Shown: one piece after another, positions 1 to 8,096 of the stretch | Layout of the letters: every line of letters starts with the position of its first letter | Numbering within the stretch: position 1 is the stretch's first letter | DNA from: JAXMDT01 sp046348685 | GTDB taxonomy: Bacteria > Pseudomonadota > Alphaproteobacteria > Rickettsiales > UBA998 | Reading direction: 5' to 3' | NCBI GenBank assembly: GCA_046348685.1 | Contig: JAXMDT010000018.1 | Location: forward strand, 1 to 30,352 | Length of the DNA stretch: 30,352 bases | Position numbers and translations under genes: made by a program | The notes under the pieces: generated by a model | The model's input: only the letters and a program-made list of their open reading frames with translations | Told to the model about the DNA's origin: nothing | The model's database searches: none

Positions 1-261
1 TATATGCCGCTTACTGGCGCTGCCATAGGCCTCATCCTGAGCAAAGCGATCGGCCTCGATGTCGGCACGGGAACGCTGTTTACCGTCCTTTGCGCCAGCG
101 CTTCTTACATCGCGGTGCCGGCCGCCATGCGGCTGGCGCTGCCGGAAGCCAAGGCAGCCATATACATCCCAATGAGCCTCGCTATCACCTTCCCGTTCAA
201 TGTCGCGCTGGGCATACCGCTTTACTACGGCCTCGCAACACACGTACTTGCCATTAACTAA
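1..261 (+). CDS. SbtA-like sodium-dependent bicarbonate permease, C-terminal end (partial)
   Basis: The reading frame is open from the first base of the window, so only the last 86 residues are present and the start lies outside. They are strongly hydrophobic, with Gly/Ala/Pro-rich membrane segments. The stretches SYIAVPAAMRLALPEA and PMSLAITFPFNVALGIPLY look like the last membrane helices of the SbtA (DUF897) family, which imports bicarbonate with sodium across the inner membrane. The stop lies 16 bases before the start of the next gene, so the two are probably co-transcribed. SbtA is usually followed by a PII-like SbtB regulator; here a periplasmic protein follows instead. The family call rests on the tail only, and another transporter with a similar tail cannot be excluded. 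Confidence 0.7.
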   Translation, partial: YMPLTGAAIGLILSKAIGLDVGTGTLFTVLCASASYIAVPAAMRLALPEAKAAIYIPMSLAITFPFNVALGIPLYYGLATHVLAIN

Positions 262-277
262 CCTAAGGAGAGAGACC

Positions 278-805
278 ATGAAAATGCTACTGACAACCAC
301 GTTGATGATGCTTTCGGCAACCTCGGCCTACGCCGGAGAATGCAGTGCGGGCCATCATAAAATAACCAAGGATGAAATATTGGCTGCGCAGAAAGCCTGG
401 GGAGACGGCATCGTCGCCATCGGGAAAGCGAAGGATCATAAGAAAGCGGCACTGGAGCACATCAATACGCTCTATGCTTATGACATGGGTCCTGTTCTCT
501 TCAAGCCGACGAAGGCATCCGCCGTGCAGTTCCGCGATACGAAGGAAGAGGCTCTTTCGTATTTCGTCAGCGGAAAGGAGCCGGAGGATAAAGGCTTCGC
601 ATTAGCGCCATACACCAAGGTGCGCTTCGAAAATCATGGCATGGCGATCGACTGCGATACGGCGCTGGCCCAAGGCAATTATTATTTCACCAAGACTGAC
701 GGGCAGGAAATCAAGGTGGAATATAGCTTCGGCTATGTGGAAGACAAAGACGGGCACCTTAAAATCAACCTGCATCATTCATCCCTTCCCTATACGCCGG
801 AGTAG
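278..805 (+). CDS. Exported SnoaL-like protein (often mis-named phosphoribosyl-AMP cyclohydrolase)
   Basis: This 175-residue protein has a clear signal peptide (MKMLLTTTLMMLSATSAYA, cleavage after residue 19), so it should be periplasmic. The ATG at 278 is preceded by AGGAG seven bases upstream and follows the permease stop closely. Features such as AAQKAWGDGIVAIGK, LFKPTKASAVQFR, the DGQEIKVEYSFGYV strand and the ending HHSSLPYTPE match a family of exported proteins with a SnoaL/NTF2-like cone fold. From memory, these are frequently labelled phosphoribosyl-AMP cyclohydrolase in databases, although they are exported and lack that enzyme's context. The true function is unknown. The placement behind an SbtA-like permease suggests a role linked to that transporter, which is inference. 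Confidence 0.75.
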   Translation: MKMLLTTTLMMLSATSAYAGECSAGHHKITKDEILAAQKAWGDGIVAIGKAKDHKKAALEHINTLYAYDMGPVLFKPTKASAVQFRDTKEEALSYFVSGKEPEDKGFALAPYTKVRFENHGMAIDCDTALAQGNYYFTKTDGQEIKVEYSFGYVEDKDGHLKINLHHSSLPYTPE

Positions 806-849
806 CCGTTCGATATAAAATATTTGCTGATAATTTATATGCTATTCAG

Positions 850-889
850 TTCCTGGTTTGCTAATGATGAGTAAACCAGGAATTTTTTT
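850..889 (+). terminator. Rho-independent terminator that abuts the next start codon
   Basis: A perfect 10-bp stem (TTCCTGGTTT at 850-859 with AAACCAGGAA at 873-882) and a 13-base loop are followed by seven T at 883-889. This is a textbook intrinsic terminator for the permease/SnoaL unit. Its T-run ends on the base before the ATG at 890, and the AGGAA in the 3' arm is the only Shine-Dalgarno-like sequence for that gene. The same hairpin could therefore also hide a ribosome binding site. Confidence 0.8.
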
Positions 890-1366
890 ATGAGCGCAAA
901 GAACACGATCTGCCTTTGGTATAATCATGACGCGGAAGAAGCCGCGACCTTCTACGCCAAAACGTTTCCGGACAGCAAGGTCACCGCGGTGCACCGTGCC
1001 CCTGCGGACTATCCCGGCGGCAAGGCCGGCCAGGTACTGACCGTTGAATTCACCGTGTGCGGCGTGCCGTGCCTTGGTCTCAATGGCGGCGACTATTTCA
1101 GGCACAGCGAGGCCTTCTCTTTCCAGATAGCCACCGAAGACCAGGCGGAAACGGATCGGTATTGGAATGCGATCGTTGGCAACGGCGGAGCGGAGAGCCA
1201 GTGCGGGTGGTGCAAGGACAAATGGGGCCTGTCGTGGCAGATCACGCCACGCGTCCTGACCGACGCGATGTCTAAAGGCGGAGAAGTTGCAGAGCGCGCG
1301 TTCGCAGCGATGATGCCGATGAAGAAAATTGATGTCGCCAAAATCGAAGCGGCGATACGCGGCTGA
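890..1366 (+). CDS. VOC-fold (PhnB / 3-demethylubiquinone methyltransferase-like) protein
   Basis: The 158-residue protein has the layout of the PhnB-like branch of the vicinal oxygen chelate superfamily: an opening TICLWYNHDAEEAATFYAKTFPDSKV, then GQVLTVEFTVCGVPCLGLNGG, a central FSFQIATEDQAETDRYWNAIV helix, and the WGLSWQITPRVL strand. Many members are annotated 3-demethylubiquinone-9 3-methyltransferase, but the fold is that of glyoxalase and bleomycin-resistance proteins and the substrate is unknown. It is cytoplasmic, with no signal peptide. The start at 890 is unusual: it directly follows the T-run of the terminator hairpin, and AGGAA in that hairpin sits seven bases upstream. No stronger start is visible. 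Confidence 0.85.
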   Translation: MSAKNTICLWYNHDAEEAATFYAKTFPDSKVTAVHRAPADYPGGKAGQVLTVEFTVCGVPCLGLNGGDYFRHSEAFSFQIATEDQAETDRYWNAIVGNGGAESQCGWCKDKWGLSWQITPRVLTDAMSKGGEVAERAFAAMMPMKKIDVAKIEAAIRG

Positions 1367-1471
1367 TTTTCGCCACGTAGATGCCATACTTATACATGGC
1401 AGAATCAAAGGCATTTTTCCTTTATCTCAATCTTCCTATTGTTTTTCGTCAACAACCACATGGAGGAAGAC

Positions 1472-1969
1472 ATGGCAGCAGTAAAAAAACAAACTCGCAA
1501 AGCAGAAGTTATGGATGATGTCGATCATCCGGTCGCTACCGGCGTTGGCGCTGGAGTGGGTGCGCTGGCCGGCGCAAGCACCGGCGTCCTGAGCGGTGCA
1601 ACGCTCGGCGCGCAGATGGGTACGCTGGCAGGCCCGATTGGCGCTGCTGCAGGCGGCGTGATCGGAGGCATTGTCGGCGCCCTTGCGGGCGAAGGCATTG
1701 CCGATACGTTCGATAGCAAGAGCCACGATACGTACTGGAAAGAAAATTATAAATCGCGTCCCTACGTCAATGAAGGCGAAGATTACAATACGTACCAATC
1801 CGCTTACCTTTATGGAGCGTATGAGCAATCGCGTGATCCCGATAGAAGTTATGAAGATGCGAAGCCTACGCTACAGGAGTTCTGGAACAAAAACCGAACT
1901 GATTCTGATCTTGAGTGGGACCGCGCCGAACCGGCAATTCGCGACGCGTACGACAGACGCCCTCGCTGA
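1472..1969 (+). CDS. Glycine-zipper protein of unknown function
   Basis: The start at ATG 1472 is chosen because TGGAGGAAG lies just upstream with good spacing. The 165-residue product begins with a charged segment (MAAVKKQTRKAEVMDD). Residues from about 20 to 70 are a long Gly/Ala-rich, glycine-zipper-like region with repeated GAxxG spacing that could insert in or pack against a membrane. The C-terminal half is hydrophilic and aromatic (YWKENYKSRPYV, YNTYQSAYLYGAYEQSR, LQEFWNKN) and resembles small stress-associated bacterial proteins. There is no signal peptide. A strong terminator follows. The exact role is unknown. Confidence 0.75.
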   Translation: MAAVKKQTRKAEVMDDVDHPVATGVGAGVGALAGASTGVLSGATLGAQMGTLAGPIGAAAGGVIGGIVGALAGEGIADTFDSKSHDTYWKENYKSRPYVNEGEDYNTYQSAYLYGAYEQSRDPDRSYEDAKPTLQEFWNKNRTDSDLEWDRAEPAIRDAYDRRPR

Positions 1970-1991
1970 TACCTGCTTGATTGCAAATGAT

Positions 1992-2020
1992 AAACGCCTG
2001 GCCATCTGGCCGGCGTTTTA
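1992..2020 (+). terminator. Rho-independent terminator
   Basis: AAACGCC (1992-1998) pairs with GGCGTTT (2012-2018), and GGCC (2000-2003) pairs with GGCC (2008-2011) around an ATCT loop, with one bulged T. A short T-run closes it. It ends the glycine-zipper gene 22 bases after its stop. Confidence 0.75.
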
Positions 2021-2099
2021 TTAAATATCTTGTCATACGCCTGTAACAAAAATCGACTACACTGCTAAAAAATAACAATAATTGTACAGTCGCGATCGT

Positions 2100-3605
2100 A
2101 TGAAAACCGATAAACCATCTCACGATTCATCGGTTTGCCCGTTTAAAGCATTCCGTATTTTGTATTGCTTCTGCGCCGTTGTTTTGATGCCCGGAATGGG
2201 TTTTGCCTATCAGTATATCAATGCGTCTGTCACAGCATTTGGCGCCACGGGAGACGGTGTCACCGACGATACTGCCGCCCTTCAAAAAGCGATTGATGAA
2301 ACCCAAACCAGCCTTTACGTGCCGCCCGGACGTTACAAGATTACCAAACCGCTGGTGATGCATTCAAATTTCTCATTTTATGGCGTCGCAGGTAGAAGCA
2401 TCATTGTTCAGGGAGCATCGCAGGGAAGCGATCCGTTAGCTCGCTCCAGCATTATTCTGGGTAATGCGCATCCTTATGCCTTTGATGCAAGGAACCCAAA
2501 GGCAAACATATTTCCCGCTTTTAAAGCCGCGACAAGCCTGAAAACCGGCGACCAATCATTGAAATTGAGAAACGCTTCCGATGGTGCGCAATTTGCAGTC
2601 AATGACATAGTGGCAATCCGTAGCGCCCGCATATTTCCTCAGGCCAATCTCTGGGCGCAGCCCGATTTTGTCCAATTTACGCGCATTAAATCCAAGAGCG
2701 CGGATGGAAACATCGTTTTCGAAGACGCATCTCTTTATAATATGCACAATCCAAGCATCCTGAAAATCTCAGGTACCGATCCCTATTCATCCGCTGTGAT
2801 GGGCAGGGAAATCCCCTGGTTCTTCCTGCAAAATTTCAGCATGCAATCCCTAGTCTTCGAGCGGGGATATGTAACCTTCGCACGCGGCGCCTGTTACCGC
2901 TGCTCCCTGTCCAATATTCAAATCTACAATGCTGAAAATCCCATCAGCACCAATGCATTCGTACAAACCGGACTAAGTGCAATCTACGCGGAATATGCAG
3001 AGCGGGGATTAGAGATAAAAATGGCATCCACCGGCTGCACGTTTAACGACATTACCTTGGTTTATAAACCGGTCGAGGGAATGGTGGGGCAATACCCCAC
3101 TCCCTATCCGGTTGACATCGGCGAGCGCTCCAACGGCGTTCTTATCCGGGGAATGAAATTATCGGTTGGCCCCGAATGGCGGTCGGACCAGCGCCTGGTT
3201 GATATTGGCGATGCACAGAATGTTATCATTGAAGGCTCAACCATTAATGCGGCTAACCCCGGCATTTCGGAGATATTTGGCATTCGCGGGAATCATGACG
3301 GCGCGGCTTCGCGCTTTTACGTCAGAAACATTCTCTACAACGGCAACCACATCCAGTTAAGCATGCCGAAGGCGCATCTCGTGCGCATGCTTGGCTCCGC
3401 CGCCTCGCCGGTGTCGGATATACATTTCAAAAATAACATCTGGTCGGGAACGCCGACGACGGGACGTGAGGCATACTGGGCAGAAAATTACGTCAAGAAA
3501 TGGACGGTTTCGGACGATGCGATTGGCGTTGCCGATCGTATGCTCGTAACAGGCCAAAGCGAACAGCCTGTTCTAACGAATGTCCGCTGGAATAAGCTGC
3601 CGTAA
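2100..3605 (+). CDS. Secreted right-handed beta-helix protein, pectate-lyase-3 superfamily
   Basis: The 501-residue protein starts at ATG 2100; an in-frame TTG at 2082 is less likely. The N-terminus has a basic n-region and a hydrophobic core (RILYCFCAVVLMPGMGFA), so it is probably exported. The first mature segment, VTAFGATGDGVTDDTAALQKAIDE then LYVPPGRYKIT, is the hallmark N-terminal cap of the pectate lyase superfamily (Pfam Pectate_lyase_3), followed by beta-helix rungs to the end. Such proteins bind or cleave acidic polysaccharides, but no catalytic residues specific to one enzyme class are evident, so the substrate is open. It shares this fold and cap motif with the AlgE-type gene at 12292. 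It lies alone between a terminator and a convergent oxidoreductase gene. Confidence 0.8.
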   Translation: MKTDKPSHDSSVCPFKAFRILYCFCAVVLMPGMGFAYQYINASVTAFGATGDGVTDDTAALQKAIDETQTSLYVPPGRYKITKPLVMHSNFSFYGVAGRSIIVQGASQGSDPLARSSIILGNAHPYAFDARNPKANIFPAFKAATSLKTGDQSLKLRNASDGAQFAVNDIVAIRSARIFPQANLWAQPDFVQFTRIKSKSADGNIVFEDASLYNMHNPSILKISGTDPYSSAVMGREIPWFFLQNFSMQSLVFERGYVTFARGACYRCSLSNIQIYNAENPISTNAFVQTGLSAIYAEYAERGLEIKMASTGCTFNDITLVYKPVEGMVGQYPTPYPVDIGERSNGVLIRGMKLSVGPEWRSDQRLVDIGDAQNVIIEGSTINAANPGISEIFGIRGNHDGAASRFYVRNILYNGNHIQLSMPKAHLVRMLGSAASPVSDIHFKNNIWSGTPTTGREAYWAENYVKKWTVSDDAIGVADRMLVTGQSEQPVLTNVRWNKLP

Positions 3606-3639
3606 TACGCCTTTCAAAAAATAATCCGGTTTTGACTGC

Positions 3640-4755
3640 CTAACGTTGCGAGCTGCCGCCGGGAGTATAACGCGCCAGCCAGTGCGCGTACGAATCCGGG
3701 AGGGTTTTCCACGCCGGGTTTTCGACTCCCATCTTATGCGCAAGCTCGTACGGATAATGCGGGTTCGCCAGATGGCGGCGTCCCAGCATGACAAGATCAA
3801 GCTGCTCTTTGCCCAATACATCATGAATGATCTCGGGCGTATCGGCGCACCAGGCAGCGGCAACGGGAATGCCTACCTCGCGGCGTATGCGCTCGGCATA
3901 GGGCGCCAGCAATGCGGGTCCCCAGGGGATTTTAGCATCGGGCGTGGAAAAGCCCATGCTGACATTAAGCATATCCAGCCCCAGCTCCTTGAAATTCTTC
4001 GTCAGCGCGATGGCATCGGAGACCGTTTCCTCATCCCGCCCGTCAAATTCGATCACGCCGAAGCGCGCCGTGAACGGCAGGTTTTCCGGCCAGACCTTGC
4101 GCGTGGCGGCCACCGTTTCGCGCAGGAACCGCCCACGGCCCGCCACATCCCCACCATATTCGTCGGTGCGCTTATTGGCATGGACAGAAAAGAAACTCTG
4201 CGCCAGGTAGCCATGCGCGAAATGCAGCTCCAGCCATTCGAAGCCCGCCTCCCTCGCCCGCTCCACCGCGCGAACGAAACCCGCCGTAACGCGGCTAATA
4301 TCCGCCTTGGTCATTTCGCGCGGGACGCGTGGCAGATTGCCGCCAAAGGCGATAGCGGAAGGTGAAATGATCTCCCACGCCCGCGGGTCATCCGCCGCAA
4401 TGTGATTATCCCCTTCCCACGGACGATTGGCGCTTGCCTTGCGGCCAGCATGCCCAAGCTGGATGCCCGGCACCGCTCCCGCCGCCTTGATGCTGCGTGC
4501 GATCTTCGCCATTTGCTCCGCCTGTTCATCGTTCCAGAGGCCGGTGCAGGCGGGTGTGATGCGTCCATCGGGAGAAACCGCCGTTGCCTCGACGATGACA
4601 AGCCCCGCCCCGCCGCGCGCCATCGACGGATAATGCACCAGGTGCCATTCGTTCGGCACGCCATCTACAGCCTGATACTGGCACATGGGCGGCACGGCTA
4701 TCCGGTTCCTGAGGGTAATATCTTTCAGCTTAAACGTATCGAATGCGTGTGCCAT
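3640..4755 (-). CDS. NADH:flavin oxidoreductase / Old Yellow Enzyme family (YqjM-like)
   Basis: The start at 4755 is preferred over the longer frame because AAGGA lies eight bases upstream; the product is 371 residues. It has the full OYE TIM barrel: PPMCQYQA near residue 25, with the Cys that marks the YqjM/thermophilic-like class, LGHAGRKAS near 101-108, the substrate-anion pair H178/H181 in LHFAHGYL, FFSVHANKRTDEYGG, and a C-terminal phosphate-binding LVMLGRRHLANPHYPYEL. These FMN enzymes reduce activated C=C bonds such as enones with NAD(P)H in the cytoplasm. The physiological substrate is unknown. It runs convergent to the beta-helix gene with only 34 bases between and no terminator that I can see. 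Confidence 0.92.
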   Translation of the reverse strand: MAHAFDTFKLKDITLRNRIAVPPMCQYQAVDGVPNEWHLVHYPSMARGGAGLVIVEATAVSPDGRITPACTGLWNDEQAEQMAKIARSIKAAGAVPGIQLGHAGRKASANRPWEGDNHIAADDPRAWEIISPSAIAFGGNLPRVPREMTKADISRVTAGFVRAVERAREAGFEWLELHFAHGYLAQSFFSVHANKRTDEYGGDVAGRGRFLRETVAATRKVWPENLPFTARFGVIEFDGRDEETVSDAIALTKNFKELGLDMLNVSMGFSTPDAKIPWGPALLAPYAERIRREVGIPVAAAWCADTPEIIHDVLGKEQLDLVMLGRRHLANPHYPYELAHKMGVENPAWKTLPDSYAHWLARYTPGGSSQR

Positions 4756-4871
4756 CCTGAATCCTTGTGGTGAGAGTGCAGCAGCGGCGGACGCCGCCAT
4801 TGAGAGAACCTACTATATGGTGGCTCTACGCACATACACAAGCCGATGTATCCTGAAATTTTTATGACACA

Positions 4872-5624
4872 TCATGATTTTGATTTGTTAAACGTATATG
4901 AACCAAGGAAAACACCAATTAATATAAAGACAGCTAACACTGTTGTGGAGGTAAATCGACTCAGATCAAGGCCCCCATGATCAAGTGGTTTAGTAAGAAA
5001 ATCCCCTAATGTTGCGCCGAGTGGCCGTGTAATAATAAACGCCGCCCAAAACAGCAATGTTCGCGACAAGTGCGTCAGAAAATATAAAATAGTAATTACA
5101 GCGAGTATTGATAAAAAAACGATTGCGCCGCCCACATAACCAAAATGCGGATCATCGGCAAGCCAATCGCCAAGAGCCGTACCAAGCGTATTTGAAAAAA
5201 GAATTGTTACCCAGTAAAAAATTTCACTGGAACGGGTTTTAATTTTTTTAACAGAAACAGACCCGCACCGCCATCGCCATGCGGCAATCACCAAAAGCAG
5301 CAGTGTTGAAAGAATTATAATCCCGCCTGCATATCCCACCCCAAGGCTGCGATCTATAAAATCCGCTAACGTGGTGCCAACTGTAGTTGTCGCAATAATG
5401 ACAGCCCAATACAGAAACGGGTTATATCGCTCGGTACGAATCTGCCCTGTTAATGTTACGATGAAAAAAATGAAAAAAATTGCAGTACTGACTGCATACC
5501 CAAGATTGAGTGACATTGAAAGTGCATCACCCCCAGTTTCTCCCAACGTGGTTGCTGCGATTTTAATTAGCCAGAAAGCTAGCGTTACTTGTGGGACTTT
5601 ACTGGTATAGTTGGATTGATGCAT
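4872..5624 (-). CDS. Four-repeat integral membrane protein (DUF347, COG4705)
   Basis: The 250-residue protein is made of four internal repeats, each with two membrane helices and a shared motif: KIAATTLGETGGD, IATTTVGTTLADF, LFSNTLGTALGDW and IITRPLGATLGDF. Three of the four are followed by an LGY/GYAGG/GYVGG-type turn. This matches the DUF347 repeat family of inner-membrane proteins; the function is not established. The start at 5624 has GGAG six bases upstream. Its base composition is visibly AT-richer than both flanking genes (many AAA, TTT and ATT codons), which hints at transfer from another source. It is 116 bases upstream of the OYE gene on the same strand, and the gap contains a GCGGCG/CGCCGC hairpin near 4785-4799. 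Confidence 0.85.
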   Translation of the reverse strand: MHQSNYTSKVPQVTLAFWLIKIAATTLGETGGDALSMSLNLGYAVSTAIFFIFFIVTLTGQIRTERYNPFLYWAVIIATTTVGTTLADFIDRSLGVGYAGGIIILSTLLLLVIAAWRWRCGSVSVKKIKTRSSEIFYWVTILFSNTLGTALGDWLADDPHFGYVGGAIVFLSILAVITILYFLTHLSRTLLFWAAFIITRPLGATLGDFLTKPLDHGGLDLSRFTSTTVLAVFILIGVFLGSYTFNKSKS

Positions 5625-5791
5625 CTAGTGCTCCAGAAATCACCAATAACTTTTCAAGCTTAAGGAAAACTTAAGAGAGTTGTATCGCATGTCATATGCT
5701 AGGCTAACGCACATTATATTTATTTATTACAGCCGCTTTACTAGCGATCATTTTTTCTACAAAATTTAACATAAAGCGTTATAACCTTCGC

Positions 5792-7408
5792 ATGCTCCGA
5801 CTGACTGAAATAAAGCTCCCGCTGGATCACCCGCCTGAGGCGATTCGCGCGGCGGCGGTTGCCAAGCTGAAGATCGCGCCGGGGGATCTGCTTTCCTGCA
5901 CCGTCTACAAACGCGGCAACGATGCGCGGAAGAAACACGCCATCCTGCTGGTCTATACGCTCGATGTGGAAGTGAAGAACGAGCAAGCCATCCTCACACG
6001 CTTCGCGAAAGATAACAACGTCAAGCCGACACCCGACCTTGAGTATAAATTCGTCACGAAAGCCCCTGCTACGCTGAAAACCCGCCCCCTTGTGATTGGC
6101 GCGGGGCCGTGCGGCATCTTTGCCGCTCTCATCCTCGCGCAAATGGGATTCCGCCCCATCATTCTTGAGCGCGGCAAGGTGGTGCGCGAGCGGACGAAGG
6201 ATACGTGGGGATTGTGGCGGAAATCCATCCTCCACACGGAATCCAACGTGCAGTTCGGCGAAGGTGGAGCCGGCACCTTTTCGGACGGCAAGCTCTACAG
6301 CCAGATCAAAGACCCACGCCATTTGGGTCGCAAGGTGCTCACCGAATTCGTCAAGGCCGAAGCGCCGGAGGACATCCTGACCGAGGCGCACCCGCATATC
6401 GGCACGTTCCGCCTCGTCAAGATGGTGGAGAATATGCGCGCCACCATCGAATCGCTCGGCGGGGAATATCGCTGGCAGAGCCTTGTTGCAGACCTAGACA
6501 TTGAAGAAAAGCACGGCGAGCGCCACGTGCGCGGCGTGGTGCTGGCAAATGGCGAGCATATCGCCGCCGACCATGTGGTGCTGGCGGTGGGGCACTCGGC
6601 GCGCGATACGTTCCAGATGTTGCTGGAGCGCGGCGTTTTCATCGAGCCGAAGCCGTTTTCGGTGGGCTTTCGCATCGAACACCCGCAATCCATCATCGAT
6701 GCGGCGCGGTTCGGCGCGTGCGCGGGCAACCCGATTTTGGGCGCGGCGGATTACAAACTCGTCCACCATGCGTCAAACGAGCGCGATGTCTATTCGTTCT
6801 GCATGTGCCCCGGCGGCACGGTGGTCGCCGCGACATCGGAGGAAGGCCGCGTCGTCACCAACGGCATGAGCCAGTATTCCCGCAATGAACGCAACGCCAA
6901 TGCGGGCATCGTGGTCGGCATTTCACCTGAGCGGGATTATCCGGGGGGCCCGCTCGCCGGGATTGAATTGCAGCGGAAGTTGGAGTCCGCCGCTTTCGTG
7001 GCAGGTGGCAGCAACTATTTTGCGCCTGCCCAGCGCGTTGGGGATTTTCTGACGGGGAAAGCATCCAGCGCGCTCGGCAGCGTCATCCCTTCCTACAAGC
7101 CGGGCGTGACGCCGACCGACATGGCCTCCTTCATGCCGGATTTCGTGATCGCCGCCATCCGCGAGGCGATTCCCGTCTTCGGGCGTCAGATTAAGGGCTA
7201 TGACATGGAAGACGCCGTGCTGACCGCCGCCGAGACGCGCACCTCCTCCCCGCTCCGCATCACGCGCGGCGAGGATTTCCAAAGCCTGAACACCAAAGGC
7301 TTATATCCCGCCGGCGAAGGCGCGGGCTACGCAGGCGGAATCCTCTCTGCAGGCGTTGATGGGATTAAAATCGCCGAGGCGGTGGCATTAAATTATTCTC
7401 TTGCTTGA
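5792..7408 (+). CDS. Large NAD(P)/FAD-dependent oxidoreductase (COG2509 type)
   Basis: The 538-residue protein has a roughly 90-residue N-terminal domain (LRLTEIKLPLDHP... CTVYKRGNDARKK) that precedes the dinucleotide fold. The FAD-binding motif VIGAGPCGIFAALILAQMG covers residues 101-119, with GAGPCG at 103-108. Further motifs are LYSQIKDPR, VVLAVGHSARDTFQMLLERG, FSVGFRIEHPQ, and the C-terminal GLYPAGEGAGYAGGILSAGVDGIKIAE that contacts FAD. This order fits the COG2509 uncharacterised FAD-dependent dehydrogenases. It should be cytoplasmic; the reaction is unknown. There is no strong Shine-Dalgarno before ATG 5792, but no better start was seen. The gene is divergent from the DUF347 gene across 167 bases. 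Confidence 0.9.
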   Translation: MLRLTEIKLPLDHPPEAIRAAAVAKLKIAPGDLLSCTVYKRGNDARKKHAILLVYTLDVEVKNEQAILTRFAKDNNVKPTPDLEYKFVTKAPATLKTRPLVIGAGPCGIFAALILAQMGFRPIILERGKVVRERTKDTWGLWRKSILHTESNVQFGEGGAGTFSDGKLYSQIKDPRHLGRKVLTEFVKAEAPEDILTEAHPHIGTFRLVKMVENMRATIESLGGEYRWQSLVADLDIEEKHGERHVRGVVLANGEHIAADHVVLAVGHSARDTFQMLLERGVFIEPKPFSVGFRIEHPQSIIDAARFGACAGNPILGAADYKLVHHASNERDVYSFCMCPGGTVVAATSEEGRVVTNGMSQYSRNERNANAGIVVGISPERDYPGGPLAGIELQRKLESAAFVAGGSNYFAPAQRVGDFLTGKASSALGSVIPSYKPGVTPTDMASFMPDFVIAAIREAIPVFGRQIKGYDMEDAVLTAAETRTSSPLRITRGEDFQSLNTKGLYPAGEGAGYAGGILSAGVDGIKIAEAVALNYSLA

Positions 7409-7464
7409 CTTCGGCTTGCCGAACCAGTGAAGTGAATGCACTTCATCACTACGGGAGGATCATC

Positions 7465-7686
7465 ATGAAATATATTCCGCTTTTACTTTTGCTCTGCGCA
7501 TGCGCGACGCCGGAGACTGTCCTGCAAAATAAAGCGACGGGCGAAACAATCACATGCGGCGGTGGAACGGCAGGATCGATCGCAGGCGGCATGGTCGGCT
7601 ACAGCATTCAAAAAGATAACGACAAAAAATGCATCGAAGAACACAAAGCAAAGGGCTTTGTCATCATCAAGCACGCCGACGAATAA
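7465..7686 (+). CDS. Small glycine-zipper lipoprotein
   Basis: The 73-residue product starts at ATG 7465 behind a strong GGGAGG. MKYIPLLLLLCACATPE is a lipoprotein signal with cleavage before Cys13 (lipobox LCA-C), so the mature protein is about 60 residues and lipid-anchored. The GGGTAGSIAGGMVGYSIQ segment is a short glycine zipper. The rest is charged. A 7-bp hairpin (TGAAGTG/CACTTCA, 7428-7445) lies between the FAD oxidoreductase stop and this gene. The function is unknown; similar tiny lipoproteins are common in Proteobacteria. Confidence 0.75.
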   Translation: MKYIPLLLLLCACATPETVLQNKATGETITCGGGTAGSIAGGMVGYSIQKDNDKKCIEEHKAKGFVIIKHADE

Positions 7687-7775
7687 ATTACACGACTCTT
7701 ATAAACCGTGATTTCTTTGGCATATAGCCCTTGCCTCCACGCGACTATCTTTGTGTTTCAACTATGGAGATAGGT

Positions 7776-7997
7776 ATGACACAGACGAGCAGAGACAATT
7801 ACGCAGGCAATGTGGAGAATGACGTGCCCGGCCAAAATCGCAAAAGCGGAGCCGTTAAAAGCCCACATGTAGTTGATGATAACACCAAGGTTGATAACAC
7901 CAAGCTGACAACCTCGCCCGAAAATGTATCGAAGACCAGTAGCTTGCCGAAAGATTCGCAAAAGGCGGATAACGATCCCGGCGACGGGGCAGACTAA
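7776..7997 (+). CDS. Small hydrophilic, probably disordered protein
   Basis: The start at ATG 7776 follows GGAGATAGG closely; an in-frame ATG at 7764 would erase that ribosome site. The 73-residue product has almost no hydrophobic residues, is rich in Asp, Asn, Lys, Ser and Thr, and contains the near-repeat DDNTKVDNTKL. It should be intrinsically disordered. No family was recognised. The good ribosome binding site is the main support for it being real; hydrophilin-like stress proteins look like this, but that is a guess. Confidence 0.5.
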   Translation: MTQTSRDNYAGNVENDVPGQNRKSGAVKSPHVVDDNTKVDNTKLTTSPENVSKTSSLPKDSQKADNDPGDGAD

Positions 7998-8080
7998 TTT
8001 TAGCAAATCATGCATTTTATTTTGCGTGATACTTGAATTCTATTTCAGACACTCCCATCTCTATTTCAAGTCAACAACTT

Positions 8081-8095
8081 GAAAGGAGGTGATCC
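8081..8095 (+). promoter_or_regulatory. Extended Shine-Dalgarno complementary to the whole 16S rRNA tail
   Basis: GAAAGGAGGTGATCC is an exact reverse complement of GGATCACCTCCTTTC, the 3' end typical of alphaproteobacterial 16S rRNA. Ordinary ribosome sites match four to seven bases; this one matches fifteen. The GGAGG core is seven bases before ATG 8097, the ideal distance. TGATCC at 8090-8095 could also pair (one G:U) with GGATCG at 8139-8144 inside the little gene. Confidence 0.85.
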
Positions 8096-8096
8096 A

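Noticed and set aside
3646..4365. 239-codon plus-strand frame opposite the OYE gene
   Set aside because: Shadow of the well-supported oxidoreductase, with no domain or ribosome site.
5741..6397. 218-codon minus-strand frame in the FAD oxidoreductase
   Set aside because: Shadow of the dinucleotide-binding region; it has no pattern of its own.
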